A stretch of DNA of 64,000 nucleotides from Anas platyrhynchos (lineage: Eukaryota > Chordata > Aves > Anseriformes > Anatidae), in contig NC_092591.1 of NCBI RefSeq assembly GCF_047663525.1, positions 49,825,501-49,889,500 on the forward strand. Reading direction: 5' to 3'. Made by a program: the position numbers and the translations under genes. Each line of letters starts with the position of its first letter. The first letter of the stretch is position 1. This document shows positions 11,501 to 25,400 of this stretch, one piece after another. The notes beneath the pieces are model-generated. The model ran no database searches and had not been told where the DNA came from. It saw nothing but the letters and a program-made list of their open reading frames with translations.

Positions 11501-14500
11501 TTCAGGTAGGGATGTGTGATGGTGTGGGACGCACAGATCTGGCTCAGAGGGACAGACCTGGGGACGATCTGTGCCTATGGCTGGACTGAGAATATTGTTA
11601 GCATCAGAAACAGGCAGAAGTTATGGTGTGGTTTCTTTGCATTCACATGCTCGCTTCTGTCATAGTCTGAAATGGTTCTGGTCTTTCTGCCCCAAATCAG
11701 CTCATCTGTGAGGAAAGACAGAACTCAGTTTTATTTTTAAAACCTATTTAAGAGCAGCTAAATCTTCCCTGTCAAAGGCACCATTTTCTTGTACTGTCTT
11801 GAGTTAAATTTTAAATATCAATTCACTTTTTTTTCTTTTTTAAAACTGGAAGGATGCATGAGGACAGGCATATGCACCTTTGCAAAGAGTATTGGCATGA
11901 AGAATCCACAGCTTTAGCCCAAGGAGCTGTTTCTAGGAGGTGAATCATACCGGAGGCACTTACTGAAGTAAGTCTGAACTTCACGTTACGTGAAGTTTAT
12001 CACATCTGGTGTAATATGGAAACTGGGAGAACTTGCGTGTGCCACTATTCCTTAGCAGTAGCTTGGTTCCTTGATGCAGTGCTAGCAGAGTCACGATTCA
12101 TGGAGCTGGTACTACTCCTTTCTTAAAAGCATCAACAGAAACAAAGGTAAATCTTGGATGAAACAATACAGTGAATGCATGACTGAATACCAACATGGAA
12201 ATTACAGGTCTAAGCAATAGCACACTGTTCTAGGGCTTGACAAGTCACACTCACTCACTTCACGTTTAGGAACAGAACAAACTGTAGGCACCCTGGTGCC
12301 CTCACGCCTACTGCTACGGAGCTGGTGCTGGCAGTCCCAGAAAGGGATGTTTTCTTCTGAAGGCAGAAAGGAAATCCAAGAAGGAATAAACATGAGTCTG
12401 CAGCAGAACTGCCAGAACTCTGCAAAAGACACACTTCTCTGCAAATCAACTGAGATAAGGTAAGGTTTCTCTTGCTGCTTTATTTTTTTAAAGCATATTA
12501 AATAGCAAGTAAGTTGTGTGGAAACCGGTTTCTGTATGGAGGGATAAGGAAAGAAAAAATGTTGGACAGTTCATCACAAGGTATTTAGCGAGCTAGCACT
12601 TCTACTTTTAATAAGGTGAGAGAATGTGGGTTTTTTTTTCCGAAATTGTCACCTCCCAACTGCCAAAACACTGCTCCCGTTAAACATTGCCCTCCTGGAG
12701 CCTTTGACCTTTCATTTTTAAGTAAGACTCTCAAAAAAGGCCACCAGAAAATATACGTATGGCCTATTAATTCATTTAATTACAGGCCTGCATCTGGCTG
12801 AGCTCAGTCAAACCAGCTGGTAGCTCAGAGAAAAACTATCAACCAGTCTCAAGGATCTTTAGGAATTTGAGTAGACCAGGGCTTTCCTGTGCTGCAGCTC
12901 TTGAAGAATGGCTGAGGAGAGGGCCGTGTGCCAACCTAAATAATTATTCACGGTCACATTAGCGAGCAGCTCACTTTCAGCTGCAGTTAAGATCTGGTCG
13001 TGACAAAAGAGCAGGAAAGCAGCAGCTCCAGCTGTCCTCCTCCACTAAAACAAAACCACTGATCTCAGGAACCTTCCTGGGCTGCATTGGCTCAGATGAG
13101 TCAGAGCACAAACTGAAAGGAAAAGGTAGCTCATGCGTTGGAGGTTAGTCTAAAGCTACCAGGGAAATGATTTTCCTCTTTCACTGACTGCCTCCTCCTC
13201 TCACAGTTTGAGAAATTTCCCCATTCCATCTGAGGCAGGGGGGACACCTGACAACCTAAACCTTTTAGAGTTGCAAATCCCAAGTGCTTCTTTGAATGGA
13301 ACAAATGGGTTCAGTCAGAAGCCCCAAAAAACTAAGATAGGGGAGCAGGGCTCCAGGTTTTCAGCAACAGCTTCACAGGGCTGTATTATCTGCTGTCTTG
13401 ATCTGTTCCTCCCACCCCCTCCATCACAGAGCAAGAAGGTAAATTCATTTAGGCAGTACTGTGTATTTTTCACAAATGGAGAAAAAGTGCAGGCTTCTAG
13501 AGGGAATGAGAAGCCATGGTAATAATGATTCTGCTTGGAATAACCATTAGTTAGGGCGGACTTAGGCAATGATTACTATACTAGAATCCCCTTCTGTTTC
13601 CTTGCAGACAAGGGGAAAAGAAAAAAAGGAGAGACAGTTTTTTATTTTTATTGTTACTTGTGAACTGGAAGAGACAGCAGTAGGCAAAACTTCACACATT
13701 CTGAGACCTGACAAGCTTATAGGAACTGTCAAATAGTTACCTGTTTCACAGGAACGTATTTTTACCAGGTAAGTGAGGTTTAATATGTAATTTTTTTTAA
13801 TATTAAAGCCAGTGAAGAAAAAAATACATGACCACAGATCCTGGAGTTTTGTGTTTCAGGTCACAAAGACTCAAATGGTGTAATGGGGGCGGTGGCACCA
13901 GAACCCACTCTGTCCAGGACAGACTGACTTAGTCCTTCCAGGTGGAACTGACAAAGGCTCAGTGGTGGGAAAACTAAGAGGGTGAGACTGGGGTGGTGAC
14001 AGCGCAGTGTTTCCTTTGGTCACGGTCATTCTTCCTGCTAGCTATTTCCTCTTTCAGTGGTAGGAGTGTGGTTTTCTCCCTCTCCCCCTCTTTCTCTCCC
14101 TCTTCTTTCTCTTTTGAGCCAAGAGGTGCAAGAGGCATAACTCACCAGCCATCATCCTTATTTCATCCAGACTGAAATATAAATCATACTTAACTGCGCT
14201 GTGTTAGACATTATCTCTAGTAAATACCACCAAGTTTCCTCACAGGAATTTGAGTCTTGAAAATTATACACTCTGAAGGGCATGGAATCAGAGATCAAGT
14301 TTCTCCTACCTGCAGCTGCTGTTAAAAAGTCCAGAAGAATGCTGCAGGTGAAATAAATTAGCAGATTGTCACAAAACAAGCATTTATTTCTCTTACTGAC
14401 AGAGAAACTCCCTTTGACTTCTGAGCATCTTGCACCAAAGCTTCAAATCATTGTCTTTGCTACTAATGTAACAAGCATGCAGGATGTGGCCACGCAGGTG

Positions 14501-14839
14501 ATAATGTTAATTACTTTTCAGAGCTGCATCTTAAATTACAGGATGATCACACAAACAGTTTATTATCAATTACACGATCTCTATCTTCTAGTAATGACTT
14601 GCACTAGCTGTATCTTCTAGTAGTGACTAAAGCTATCACTACCCTATATAAATTACAGAAATCTTTTAATCTTGAAACACACTCTTTTCAGTTTTAGTGT
14701 TTGACCGCTCTCTGATACACGATCACCCTCAATTTTAAACCAGCCAACTCTGAAATCCACAAGACAGAGACTACCACGCAAATCCTTTATCAGTTCATCA
14801 TTCTAAGCAGCCCTCCACCTGAATAAAAATGCAAGATAC
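5531..14839. other. Non-coding interval between PRR5L and TRAF6
   Basis: About 9.3 kb between the convergent ends of PRR5L and TRAF6. No exon or recognisable mobile element can be supported. The longest open frame, about 164 codons on the minus strand at 8912-9406, matches nothing I know. Visible landmarks are a 22-bp near-perfect palindrome at 7127-7148, T-rich tracts at 8229-8258 and 10124-10138, and a C/T-rich tract at about 14070-14117. The right third becomes AT-rich, like the TRAF6 3' UTR. Confidence 0.6.
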
Positions 14840-17800
14840 ACTGCACAGTTTAATTACTTTATTTTTTTAAAATCCTGTCAGAAATATAGCTGTGCATTAA
14901 TTACAAAATATATTAAACAATCTATTGATACTTCGAAGGGAACAGGAGTACTTTCATTCTGTTCAAATGCAAACCTTTAACACTGACCCCAGAATAATCT
15001 TTTCCATCCATCATCATATAGCTGATAAGAAAGTGTCTCTAAATAAGAACAGAAAGGCCACCCTCATTTTATTTCATTAGCAACTCTTAATCCCTTGACA
15101 GCAAACATGACCAGGCATATCATGAGACCAGTTAAAAAACAAGTCTGTATATCTCACATTATCTGAGCTCCCACATATACATTACATACCAACATTTTTA
15201 GTAAAATAATTTTCCCTGCCCTGCAGGGGAAGACATTCAAAGGCAAAAAGAAAACACATTTGCAATATATTATAATTGGAAAATATGTGCCATAGCAGCT
15301 GTGCAAATACATATACTAAGAGTATCTGACTTTTAACACATTCAAGACAACAGAAATTTGGAAGATAAAAGAAGCTAAGCCACTTACTAAAACATCTTGA
15401 GATCTAACAATGCTGCAAAGCATCATGAGTGACAGACCTAGAGAACACCATTCCAGAAGAAATTATACAGGAAACTGATTAAATCTTTGTATTTCTTCAT
15501 GTTTGTTTTAGAGACAACTATCAAGCCTGCATACCATTCTGCTTCCATTTAAGGAGTTCTAATTATACCTCGATCCACCATGGTATAATGATTTCTCAAA
15601 AAAAAAAAAATCTGTAAGAAGGGGCAAGATGCTGTTTCACACAAACCTATTTTCACATAGAAACTGAATTGCTTAGAAAAGTTTGTATTAAGGATAATAG
15701 TCGTGAAGACCATACACTGAGATGGTACCAATCCGGACTCATAAGTTCTTCCATTAGCTGAAGGTGAGATTCTTACTTGGAAGAGAAAGCCCTAGGAACT
15801 GCAGTTGAAGTGAACAGCAGTTTGGAAGATGGGCAAAGAATGAGGAAACTGGAACAAATATAAGAATAAACACTTCATTGACATTTATGTGACACAAATA
15901 TTTAAAGTAAATTCATATTTAGCAAGTTAGTTCTCAAAGTTTCTCATGTAAAACTCTGGCATTACAGTAATTTGACATCACTCAGAGTTCTACTTGGTGA
16001 TATTAAAATACAAAACCAGTAGAATAGCAGCAGTGACTAAAGCATTCATATTACTGTGGTCGATACAGAATTATACATGCACTAGCTTTCTATTCACTAT
16101 TGGGTTGTGCTATCATACAATACTAACCTGAATCATTTCAACTCCTGAACCTGCCACCAAGCTGAGTTTCTTCCCAAAGCAGAACTGCATCAGATGTAGC
16201 AGATAAGGCTCAAAGCAAAAATTCAGCGTGTTGTACTTGAAGGTTCATAATACAAAGCTTCAAAAGTACAGGAAGTATTAATGCACTTAGTGGGTCCTGG
16301 TTATAAACAGCACACAGACTGAGGTCGGTTTTGTTAACAACACTAGGGCTGAGAAGGGAACTGTGCCAGGAAGAAGCTCTCAAATTGCAAGCCCTTCTGC
16401 TTTTCTCCCCTAACACACACACAAAAAAAAAGGATAATGGCCATCTCTGAGCACCTTGGAAAAAAGATGGATACCAAACAGCCTGAAAATGACCGGAGAA
16501 CTAGCATACAGCATTAGGAACTGTCATCTGTATGCAGCGCGTCTGGGCACTGTTAGGTGTATGAAAAGATCTTCATTAAGAATGGTTTAACTACTAACGC
16601 TGCTCTAATTGGAGACACTCCAAAACAATTCAGCTAACAGGATGAGGCTATTCAGTATTAAAACTACTTAAGAGGTTTAAAAGTTTTAAATCACAGATCC
16701 TTTCCTGTTTTCGAGTAATACATGTTCACCTGTCCTGTGAACTCGCAGAACGCACCAAGTCAATCCTGACTGTCACACTTTCCATGAGCCAGGACGTTCA
16801 GTAGTGACAGTGCTTGGCTGAACACAATCCCTCTTCAATCAGTAGGCTCTACCTGAAAATTAAATTCTGTTCAGCTGGATACGATCAACAATTGGTAAAG
16901 TTGGGTCCTGGAAATGTTATGCTCATGCTGGTAGGCAGAGAATTACCCCACATCAATATCCTACAGTATTGTTTCATTGGACTTTTATATATGGCTTAGT
17001 TCTTTCTTTTGTATCAGACTGTGTACTTAAGTTATAGGGTGAACAAAATTTTCTTCTTCCCCCTTTTGAAAGGAGAAGATGCAGAACCTTATCAGCACCA
17101 TGGTAAATTACTAGCACCAGTGAGCTTACCTACTCAGCTTTGATTGGTCAAAACTAACATTTGTATGGCGTACAAACAAGCAGTATGGGAAACTAATACG
17201 TGCAGCACGAGGAAGCTCATGAATCCTTGAAATATTGAATTTAGTGTTTGGTTAAAGAGATGCAAAGGAAGCCAGATTTTTTTTTTCCAGGGAGCAAATG
17301 GGATTGCAGTTTTCCTCAAACTAATTAATAGACTTTTCTTCCTTTCTGAAGTGCTGAGGGTGGCCCAGTTCCTATTGTCTAAAGGACAGGAAATGGCCAC
17401 AACAGCTGGACGTTGATATGGCTGGCTGTCCACTGAGAATTAAGAGGAAATGATGACATACATCACCCAGAACATCACGGCATCACTCAAACAGATGCAG
17501 ATCAAAAGTTAAACTTGGTATAAATTCAGGTTTCAATGACAGTTAAACAAATTCTGGAAGACGCCAATTAGCTACTATACACCTTTGCTCATATATCCTC
17601 CACCCACAGCCTGAAAAACATCCACTGCTATCAGGAGACCCTATCAGCACAAAGGTATCTCAATCTAATGCCATGCTTGTACCTCTCTGCTGACAGTGAT
17701 CCACATTCTGGGCTTGGCTCACACATTTATAAAGATTGGTCAAAACAGAGAATTCGGGGGGCACTTTCAGACATTTCTTCAGTGAGCTCGACTCATAGTC

Positions 17801-18520
17801 ATTTAACCTTCTTCACAACGCTACCACACACGTTTCAGCAATTCTATTATCAATTTTTTATCAACATGCAACTTCCTGAAGCTATCTTCAGCAAGTTGGA
17901 ACTTCTCAGCAGAGAAGGGTCAAAGCGTCTCCCTGCAGGTGATGTCAGCAAAGCCATAACCTGACTTTCAAGAGAAGCGTAGCCAATTCAAAATTCTAGG
18001 TAAGCCAATAGAGAAACTGTCTGAACTCCAAAACAAAGCTTCCCCACGCTCTATATAAATAATAATAAAAAAAAAAAACAACAGAACAATCTAACCCTCC
18101 TCTTTATTAATTAGGCACTTTCCCTGCTACAGTATCTATTCCAAGGCACTGTGGCTCAGAGATTTACCGGTCTTTTCTGATATGACGTACGCTTGGCCAA
18201 ATAAATACAAATGTCTAGGTACTTCAGTAGGATTTTCTTGTAGGCAGTTAAGTTTTGATTAACCACACTTCATTTAGTTAGCTTGCTACAGAACTCGCTT
18301 ATTACTTTAATAGAGAACAATTAAGTAGTATTTGAACGCATTACCTCATAGGAAAAAAGAAAGTGTAGCAACAACAGAGTTCAATTCAGGTGAAGATCAA
18401 CTATGTCGCAGCTATGATCTTTTTTTTACACATTCAGCCTATTGGACAACGGAGCACGTGTGTAATCTGTGGTGGAAGAGCCTGACCAGTGGCTCCGTTC
18501 CTCTGGTTAAGACTTACAGG
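14840..18520 (-). other. TRAF6: TRAF6 3' UTR (inferred extent)
   Basis: AT-rich non-coding sequence immediately after the TRAF6 stop on the minus strand. It is about 3.7 kb if the polyA signal at 14858-14863 is used; long TRAF6 3' UTRs are usual in vertebrates. A nearer AATAAA on the minus strand at about 18103-18108 could give a very short alternative form. There are A-rich runs at about 15598-15610 and 18067-18080, and no coding frame. Confidence 0.55.
14858..14863 (-). terminator. TRAF6: Candidate TRAF6 distal polyadenylation signal
   Basis: Read on the minus strand this is AATAAA in an A-rich context. It is followed 15-40 bases later by a GT/T-rich stretch (gtgtatcttgcatttttatt), the usual arrangement around a cleavage site. 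The assignment to TRAF6 rests on strand and distance only. Confidence 0.5.
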
Positions 18521-19402
18521 TTACGCAGCACCATCAGTACTGCGAGCTTGAAATCCTTCTCTGCGAAGGCTGTTCAAATCTAGCCGCGTTAGAACTTCAC
18601 AGCGCACCAGAAGGGTGTCATCTTTTACGAAGGTTCTTTGCTCCAAGTTCTGCAGGTGCATGAAAGTCACGTAACCAAAACCTTTAGGATTGCGGTGAAT
18701 TGTTGGTCTCTGGAAGGCCAGCAACTCCGGCTTGGCTTCCATTACTTCTTCATGATTCTGCCGTTCAGGGCCTTCTGATTGATCCAAAATAGAAAGTCGT
18801 ATAGTGCCCTGGAAAGGCCAAGGCAGATGGCTGTCGTATTCTCCTTGCATAGTGTGGACAAACAGAGAGATAAAATTAGCACAGCGCTGAGCATTTGGTA
18901 ACTGGATATGCAAGCGCAAACACAGCTTGTAGCCAGGTTTTCCAGTATAGAAGCCAGGACTGTGCATCACAACAGGTCTCTCTTCTTTCTGTGCTTTCTG
19001 AAGTCCACTGAAGTTTTCAATCTTCCATATATAAATACCATTGCATTGCTGTGCCTCCATTTCAGTGATTTTTCCCTCCAAATTTCGAATAGTGCGTTTG
19101 AGTTCTGCCATGTGGACGTTCTGCGTCTCCATTTTAGCAATGAGTTCTCTGATCTGGTGATCTTGTCTCACCAGCCGACCTTCCAACTGCTGAATAGTTT
19201 CTTTGAAGTTCTCAACTTCTGGGTTACAATTATATGGGGCATGTGACACATGGGAGAAGAGGGCAGGCTCAAATGGCAGTCCATTGATAAAGGGTACAGG
19301 ATTTGTAGCAGTAACACTGATATTTTGAAAACTCTGAGCCATCATTCTCATGTGAACTTGAGTGAACTCCTGCATATGTCGTGCCAGTTCATTCCTCTGC
19401 AT
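18521..19402 (-). CDS. TRAF6: TRAF6 terminal coding exon: coiled coil and TRAF-C domain
   Basis: The largest exon: 293 codons plus stop. The acceptor reads ttaaattctag directly before MQRNELARH. It encodes the end of the last zinc finger, a variable linker, the coiled coil ([20 protein letters not shown]) and the TRAF-C fold, beginning at [11 protein letters not shown] and including [31 protein letters not shown] and [13 protein letters not shown]. These segments match the receptor-peptide-binding domain of TRAF6 closely. Rough residues are 253-545. Confidence 0.97.
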   Translation of the reverse strand: MQRNELARHMQEFTQVHMRMMAQSFQNISVTATNPVPFINGLPFEPALFSHVSHAPYNCNPEVENFKETIQQLEGRLVRQDHQIRELIAKMETQNVHMAELKRTIRNLEGKITEMEAQQCNGIYIWKIENFSGLQKAQKEERPVVMHSPGFYTGKPGYKLCLRLHIQLPNAQRCANFISLFVHTMQGEYDSHLPWPFQGTIRLSILDQSEGPERQNHEEVMEAKPELLAFQRPTIHRNPKGFGYVTFMHLQNLEQRTFVKDDTLLVRCEVLTRLDLNSLRREGFQARSTDGAA

Positions 19403-22400
19403 CTAGAATTTAAGAGACGTAGCATTAAAAATATATCACACATCATCTCTAATCACATCCTAAATGTGGCTCTGAAGAAAATCAAACAAGCTGCTTCTGT
19501 TACGTGAGAAAAACTGGAATGTAAATCAAAGAAAGGTGATGTGACGAAGGAGCACTACCAACGGAGGGCTTCAAATTTAAGATCACTTATGTCAAATGAA
19601 AAAATATGTTCAGATGCCAGTGGGCAAATACTGTTCAACTCAAAATTGACATGGTGTAAAAGTGTTAGTGATAAACAGGTATTTTTCTGTGTGCTAAGTC
19701 AGCACTGTATTTCCTTCATTGATTTGTTGAAATGGCTCCACAGTACCAGATAATGATATATGAAAACCAGTGGGGAAAGATGAAAAGATAGATTTTTAGA
19801 GTTATTGCACAACTAAAAATGAGAGTATCTAGATTAAATACTTTTTGTACTTAAGCAAATTTAAAACATTCTCAATTTTTCTCTACCAAACTCTAAAAGC
19901 CGTAATTGTATTTGGTCACAACTTTGCAAGAAATGTTAGAAGAAGCTACTTTATTGGTATGAAAGCTGAGAATACACCCATGGATTAATAAAAGTATGTC
20001 CATCAAGCAAATAATTCACTTTTCTAAATTTGAGAAGGACTTCTGAAAGGCACTGCATCAGCACATATTGCTTTATAATTAAAATACTTCAGAACAAAAA
20101 AAAAAACACTCCACAAATCACTGAAGATTTAGACAGGCAGATGAGATGAGAACAGAAAAAGACATTAAAAAAAGAAACATGCAGAATGTCTGCAACTCAT
20201 GATTATGATAAAAGGCTTACCTTTTCAGGACACCCAAAGGCACTATAAAAACATGGTACTGGGGCAGTAGGACAATCATTATCGTAATGGTTAGGCATCT
20301 AAAACAAATCAGATTCGCAATTAATTTTCCCATTAAGAGTATTCTCTTATAACATCCTAAAAGAATAGGGCTGGATGGACTCTGATTATGTACCTGAAGC
20401 CAGATCTGTTTATTCCTGTATCAGTTCTCAAAGAAACATGTAAGCCTTAACAAAAATGTTAGCTAATGATACAAGTTCTGTATCCTCCTTGCATGTACTT
20501 TAACACTTCATTGCCTTATAGTTTTTACCTTATGCATCAGAAAACATTCAGGTTTTTCCTCACATGAATGTAAGCCTTTTGTTTCTAACCTATACTCAAA
20601 CTAGATCACAGTCCATTTCTTTCCCTTCTGCAGCACTATTTGCATATACTTATAAACAACTCTGGCACTTTTCATTATCTTCTTCTTCAGAAAGTCCACA
20701 TTTATTTCAGTTTTTCTTATGGTCCATATCTTCCAGACCCAATTATCTCACTACCCTGAATCCTCCCTATTCATCCACACCCTAAAAGCTGGACAGCTGC
20801 AGCTGATACCCTACCTGCCCTAATCAGAGCAAAAGATAATTCCGTGTTTCTCAGGCAAAATACCAGCTTATGTAACCCAAAATGTCTTGTTTAAATATCA
20901 TGATGCAGTAGAGCACAAGCTTAACACAGGTCATCCATTAATTCTAAATCAATACCTATTTTAGCATTCTCTGTTTCACAGTTTCACGACTCATTATTTG
21001 ATCTAATGACACATTTTTGCCATTGTCATTACTGAACTCACTCCGGTTTTTCAGAGTACTTCCCTGATTTTTCAAGCTCATTCTTTATTTTAATCTGACT
21101 AATTAACATAGTTGCCATTCCACTCAAACAGAGAGGCTGCAAATTAAGTAACATTTATTATTATCCTATCAATGAACCTTTTTGTATTCAGTTGTTATTG
21201 AATAGAAGAAACAGCAATGATTATTATGATAGTAATGGACATGCATAATTCTACCCAGCATCTACAGTTCAGTAGTGAATTATTTACAGCTACTTTCCAA
21301 TAGTGGCTTTCCAGTTAGAAATATTCTCCCTCTTTGCCCAAATTAAAGCTTTATCCTCTAACATCAGCCATAATCACAAGCTGCTATTTGGTATTCTTTA
21401 ACCTCCATTCAAGATCAGAAACACGCAGCATGGCAACTGTAAAGAAGCAGCATTCCCAAACAATGTGATTTGCACCTAGAAATCCTACGGTGGCTTACCA
21501 GACTGCAACTGCAAGCAGATGCAGTGTTTAAATTAATATTACACCTGCAGTGGATGAACTTTTTCAAAGAGAGGCAAGGAGAGATTTATCAACCAGTTTC
21601 TTCAAATTTAATTTGAGATTAAAGCAGCAATGTAAATACAAAACATCTGATACAGATTACGCATAGAAAGCTGGTCTCTTACCTGCTGTCTGATGAGCAT
21701 TGTGTTGCAATATTCACAAAATACATTGGCAAGGGGACAGGTTTGGTCATGAAGCTGTTATCAAACAGAGAAAAAGAGAGGAAAAAGAATTAATAATGTC
21801 ATTTAAAAGAATGCTAATCACTTCTAATGAGACGTTCTGTTTTTATTTACATTTCAAATTTTGCACTTAAGTGAATTCAACTCTAAAAGTTTAAAAAAAG
21901 TATAGGAAGGAGAAAATATTAGAAGTGACCTAGGTCTTGTCTTGTATTTTAGCACGTATTCCCCATAAGATGCACCACCTGACATCCTTTCTGCCAGGAA
22001 TGAAAGCTGTAAATGTCTGATGTTGCTTTGTATGTTACTTTGCCAGTAGATGCTACCCCTTTCTGGTGGTACAGCCAAAGATCAATGGTTGTTACACAAG
22101 TCTTTTTGCACCACAGGGTTTCCAAGAATGGTGTATCTAAGCACAGCCTCTGCCCGGCTTTTGCCTGTCCTAGGCTAATGCCCTGGAGTTTGTAGCTTCT
22201 CACCTGTGCAACTAAAAGAGCTCTTCTAGACCATTTTTTTTTTAAATTGATGTCACATTTAAAAGCAAACCTATGCAAGTGGAGGCTGGAAGACTAAGTA
22301 CCTCTTTATCTTCATAAGCCATAGATGTGGCACAGTTGGGGCAACAGACTTGACGCCGCAGACACTCCTGTGTCATGTGCTCTTTCAGATGGTTCTTCTG

Positions 22401-25400
22401 AAAGGCTCCTTGGCACTGCGGGCATTCCACGGTGGAGAAATCACAATGCGACTGGTGGTCCTGAACGTGGGCAAAAGAAGGATCTCATACTACAAATAGG
22501 TACAAACTGCTCACCCGTTTTTCAGATAAAGCACAGTACAAGAAAAACAAACAGCAATCTTTCCTTCTTTCCCTCCAAGAAAACCCTCAGATGCTTATCC
22601 TGACTTTACTGGCAGCGTGGCATTAGTAAGATCACGACTTCCCATATTCAGAGTGAACACGTTCACATATTAAGAGCACTCTCCAATAAAATTCAGCTTT
22701 ATGGTTTTTTCCTAATAACTGGATATGTTATTTTCCAGAACAATTACTTCAACTCATAAATCTAGCTGCTTTCATGGACTATTAAACTGACCTTAGAGAA
22801 TTTGTGTGAAGTACAGATAAAGCTGATCAAAAGCTAGATGTGAATGATCCTAAAGAGCTAGCTGCATTAGTACAATTTTCACGCACTATCATGTTCACTT
22901 GAGAATCACCTAATTGCAACTAAACACTCATTAAAAACAAACAAACAAACATGCAGCTATAGGGTTGAATGAACAACACACTGAATCAGCATGAAGAGGT
23001 ATCAGGTATGCTCATCTATATTAAGATGTTTTCATGAACACATAAAAAATTCAAAATAAGGTTCCATATTTTCTGAACTAATTCTCACCTCTAAATGCCT
23101 CAGCTCCATCTTCATGCAGCAGCCCTTGTTGGGACACTTAACCGTTAATGAAAGGATTTCCCGTTTAGCGAAGTTGTCAGGAAAAAGTTGATTTTCAAGC
23201 AGAATTTCATTGTCTACTGGACATTTGTGACCTGCATCTCTACAATGCCAGAAAAAAAAAAAAAGGAAAAAGAGATTGAGTTTCTTTTGCCTTTACTTTA
23301 AAATATTTTTACACAAGCAAGACATAAGTGGGCAAATTAATAACACATTAAATTAGTCCTTGAAAACAATGGCATTTATGTGACAATTACCAGAAGTTAT
23401 GTAAATCAGAAAAATTAACAGTACACAATTTCACTTGGGGTAGAGCTATTGGGATCGTAGAGCTGTTCTAGCTCAGCAGCTTTTAATTGACCAAATGGCA
23501 CGATAGATACACTGCACATAAACTTGAGGAGGATGTTGGGAACCTAAGACCTTATGGTCTCGTTTCTGTAAGTACTTCACATAGCTCAAACATGAAAGTA
23601 TTATTTCAATACTATTTCAAAACAGTTCTTTAAAGGTTCTTAGACGTTCTCTCCCTCCTTCCTCACTTGGGATATTCTATGATTCTATTTTCTTCTCACT
23701 TGGAAATATCAGTGATATGGAAAAATACATGGGGTGGAAAAATGTGAGAAAGCACTTGTGGTGCAAAGATCAAGTGTCAGATCATTGTCGTTGCTTGCAA
23801 GTGGGAGAGGAAGTAGAACGTAGTGGGCTGTGGAGGACAGGAGGGAATTTGTGCTTTGTTGGAAAAGGAAATAATTGGTCAGCACCTCCTTCATTAGCAA
23901 TGCTGCTAGAGGAAGCGGGGGTAATGTTTAGACTTTAGAAGGAGACAATGAACTTCCTTTCCGAGGTTTTGCTCGCAAGAGTTAGCTTGCCACAAGTCTG
24001 ATAGTCATACTTCTAAACAAATGGAAAAAAGAAAATAACCTCGCGTGCCATTTTGTGTCATAGCTCCCTGAGCAGCGTGCTGATCTTTGTCACAACTCGG
24101 AAACGTTCCCCCAGGTCGCACATAATCCACAGGCAGCCACTTTTTAACAGGTATAACTTGGTTACAAACACCCTGCTTGATGCAGCATAATGGTAGTTTG
24201 GCACGCCTGCTGCTAAGACAGTAGCTTTACTTCTACACATGAAAGATAACCACCTAAAATATTACTTCTACACATGAAAGATAACCACCTAAAATAATAG
24301 CCAGCAATATAGTCATTATAATTAATAATACTAGATCTCCAGCTCAAATAACCAGCAGTCTAGGGGTAAAATAAGAACGAATGGCAATTTTCTAGAGACT
24401 ATAAAAAGGAAAGAGCAAAGACACATTGCAGGATATTAAACAGGTATTAAACAAGTATTGGAATTGTGTTTAAAAGGCTGCTTAGATCCATCCACAGACA
24501 AAGAAGTGCCAGATATTTCCTGTCACAGAACTGAGTTTATGCACCTCTGTTGTTTCTTCTTCTAAGGTGCTTTAGAGTGGAGGTTTTCCTGTGCTGGAAT
24601 TATTTATCACGTTGAGTTGTGCCACCCACAACGGTAACTGTGAAACAGTAATTATCTACCATGAAGTACAATGAATATTCCTATCATTTCTATTTTAAAC
24701 AGAGTTATGAAAAGTAAAGCCAGGATAATTTAGTTTAAAGAAAAAGACTGCTCCGTGATTTTAACAACTCAGCCAGTTTAGCCTAGAAGCAAAATAGCCG
24801 GCATATACTTTTAGTTGGAGCCATGTAGGTTGTTTAATGAACTGCTACACCCGAAGCTTTCCTTGCTGCCCCTTGTCAGCTCACGATTCTGCTTATCAGA
24901 TAAAAGAGGTTCTGCTGTTTGATCAGCCCTACTACAAGCCCAGAGTTAGCTTCGACCTAAGACAGGAGAAGAAAGACGAGAGTGAAGTTTAATTAGCTAT
25001 TGCATCTGAACTTAGTTCTTCCAAATTTTCTATTCAACTACTTTGTAGACAGCAATGTTTGTAAACTACTATTTGTAGTTGCTACAGTAGATAAGCTTCT
25101 TCACTCCCATGACTCATAGCACTTTGAAGCACTTCAGGCTGCCTTACCTCAAATGATAACAGGACTTGCTGGGAAGCAAACGCTTATTGTGATTGAAACC
25201 CATCATGTCCCCTTTTTACATACAAATCTTTCTAGCTGCAGGCACAGCATCGTCAGCATGGGCAACTACAACTGCTGCCTGAGTCGCAAGAAGCAATTAC
25301 TCAACAGCTATGTGTCCATCCTGTATCACTTAAAGTCCTCAGTCAGTGTTCAATCAGACTAGACAGTGAGAAAATTAGTAAGGAAACAGAAGCACTTTTT

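Noticed and set aside
23664-23692. Short tattctatgattctat segment resembling the CR1 3' end
   Set aside because: Fewer than 30 bases match and the diagnostic preceding segment is missing.
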